A program made the position numbers and the translations under genes. The notes under the pieces are model-generated. The model saw nothing but the letters and a program-made list of their open reading frames with translations, searched no databases and was not told where the DNA came from. From Paraescarpia echinospica (lineage: Eukaryota; Annelida; Polychaeta; Sabellida; Siboglinidae): a stretch of DNA of 64,000 bases. Location: contig CM034543.1 of the NCBI GenBank assembly GCA_020002185.1, forward strand, positions 34,058,282-34,122,281, read 5' to 3'. Positions 63,010 through 64,000 of the stretch are shown piece after piece (positions within the stretch are counted from its first letter, which is position 1; the number at the start of each line of letters is the position of its first letter).

Positions 63010-63410
63010 TTAAACAAATGCGTCAGACGGTCCATGGTGGCCGTGTTCAGCGCTTGGATGGCTCGGTGGGCAGGTGCAGTGCCGGGACGGGCTTCGAACG
63101 CAGTTTGCCGGAAGACAGCTCGTGTGTGCGCCTCGCTTGTACTGTGTGCGCGTAGCGAGTCTGGACGAAAGTTGTCCGTGCCAGTCAAGAACGCATTCTT
63201 GCCACGGACACCAGTTACGTTGTGTGTCCTGCACACTTTGCAAAACATCAAATCGTTGTCGTCATCGTAGGACAGCCAAGTGTGGTCTCGTTCCCAAACC
63301 TTCAAATAGCCACGCTGTCGTTTCTGCTGGTCGTACAGCGTGTCCCGTTCTCGCTTTTCCACCTTGCGTTTAACTTCTGGTTTTGCAACCCCAGTTAAAT
63401 AACGATGCAT
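63010..63410 (-). CDS. hAT transposase exon 1 (zinc-finger N-terminus)
   Basis: ATG at 63410 opens MHRYLTGVAKPEVKRKVEKR, a basic N-terminus. A zinc-finger-like domain follows (FCKVCRTHNVTGVRGKNAFL, then LRAHSTSEAHTRA) with C-x2-C and H-x5-H ligands, resembling the BED/TTF-type fingers of ZNF862-like hAT proteins. The exon ends ATMDRLTHLF before a donor that reads AA|GTAATT here but AG|GTAATT in the remnant at 44880. Joining to the acceptor at 62529 keeps the frame and completes HLF(K/R)TCHAIAKH. The weakened donor may reduce splicing. Confidence 0.65.
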
Positions 63411-63804
63411 CGTGCGTAAACGTAACAAAATAATTAGTAATGAATTAACAAAATAATTGATGTAGAACTGAAGATGTGAACCGTATTCGAAATCCGCGCA
63501 TTTGAAAATAGACGCGAAAATGGACGCCAATTGCGCTCATTAGCCGGTACCCCTCTACATGATACGCTAAGCCAAACAAAACGGTCGTTTCAGATTTCTA
63601 TGTCACACAACAACCAATCAAAAGTACCGTTTCACTGTCGATTCACATTAGGTGAAGATTTACTGTCAATTGTACGTTTGGTGGCGCCACTCAACACGCT
63701 GATTTTTACTAGACAGCCGGACTAGTTGGTAGGCCGGGTTTACTAGTCCGCCGTAATCTTTACTAGTGTACGGACTAGCGGACTAGTGGGTAGTTCTACC
63801 CCTG

Positions 63805-64000
63805 ATTCTTATCCAATATTTCGTGACCACTTTCTTTTCTCCTTCACTAATCTAATAATAGCACATAAGCTTGTAAGGTTATAACGTGATAGTCCATATG
63901 ACATACAAATATGCAGTAGAGTTAATATGGGTATATGCAACACAAAATATGCAGTAGAGTCAATAGGTCCATGGCACATGTATTATAACTCAGTCTTGTA
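63805..64000. repeat. Start of tandem unit 3
   Basis: ATTCTTATCCAATATTTCGT through to the window end matches the start of unit 1 (45690 onward), including its diagnostic ATTTCG and CACATAAGC variants, rather than unit 2. The window ends in the C-terminal region of the next pol copy. Confidence 0.9.

Larger units (their letters stand above)
60626..63804 (-). mobile_element. hAT transposon family B, near complete (3.18 kb)
   Basis: The TIRs are CAGGGGTAGAACT at 60626 and AGTTCTACCCCTG ending at 63804. Subterminal ACTAGTCCG-type motifs lie inside both ends. Flanking 8-mers ATACTTAT (60611-60618) and ATTCTTAT (63805-63812) form an imperfect target duplication, separated from the left TIR by seven extra bases (TAACTTG). 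The empty site at 53141 (GATACTTATCCAAT) confirms the insertion point. The interior carries a two-exon minus-strand transposase gene. Confidence 0.9.

Overview
This window looks like a repeat-dense, intergenic piece of an animal nuclear genome. Marine invertebrate, most likely molluscan, is an inference from the repeat families. The support is: several APE-type LINE fragments, three hAT-type DNA transposon families, tRNA-like SINE heads, many micro- and minisatellites, a Polinton/Maverick-like element with a capsid gene, spliced transposase genes and TTAGGG-type repeats. No complete host protein-coding gene was found. There is no bacterial gene organisation, rRNA operon or CRISPR array.

Layout. 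1-15.8 kb: mostly AT-rich non-coding DNA with a decayed LINE reverse transcriptase fragment, a 65-bp-arm hairpin, microsatellites and SINE-like pieces. 15.8-26 kb: a 1.6 kb non-autonomous hAT-like element, an adjacent 1.34 kb foldback repeat, a ~20-copy minisatellite, and two copies in opposite orientation of a second hAT family (TIR CAGACCTGGGGCC; 8-bp target duplications visible). A small CRE/GC-box/TATA cluster lies near 24.5 kb. 28.2-34.8 kb: three LINE remnants, two of them tail to tail, including a nearly full-length but frameshifted minus-strand element.

35.3-44.4 kb: a ~9 kb element bounded by inverted termini that start AGTAGTAAAGG. It carries an intact minus-strand gene resembling the Polinton minor capsid (penton) protein, a downstream scrap resembling the Polinton major capsid protein, recurrent promoter blocks (CGGCACGCCCACGTGACC plus TATA), and large satellite arrays. 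No polymerase, integrase, ATPase or protease gene is seen, so it reads as an internally deleted, non-autonomous Polinton-like element. Its termini are packed with nuclear-receptor DR0 motifs (AGGTCAAGGTCA), E-boxes (TCACGTGA) and E2F-like sites (TTTTGGCGGGAA).

44.4-64 kb: a tandem array whose ~7.45 kb unit contains a rearranged LTR-retrotransposon pol. Protease-RT runs on the plus strand and RT-connection/RNase H/integrase on the minus strand, head to head. Each unit also carries a short LTR, a LINE fragment and 2.6 kb of AT-rich DNA. Two full units, one truncated unit and the start of a fourth are present. A hAT transposon with a two-exon transposase gene sits in the LTR at alternate unit boundaries, so the larger repeat may be an ~18.1 kb dimer. 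Disabling lesions are shared between units, so the amplification came after inactivation.
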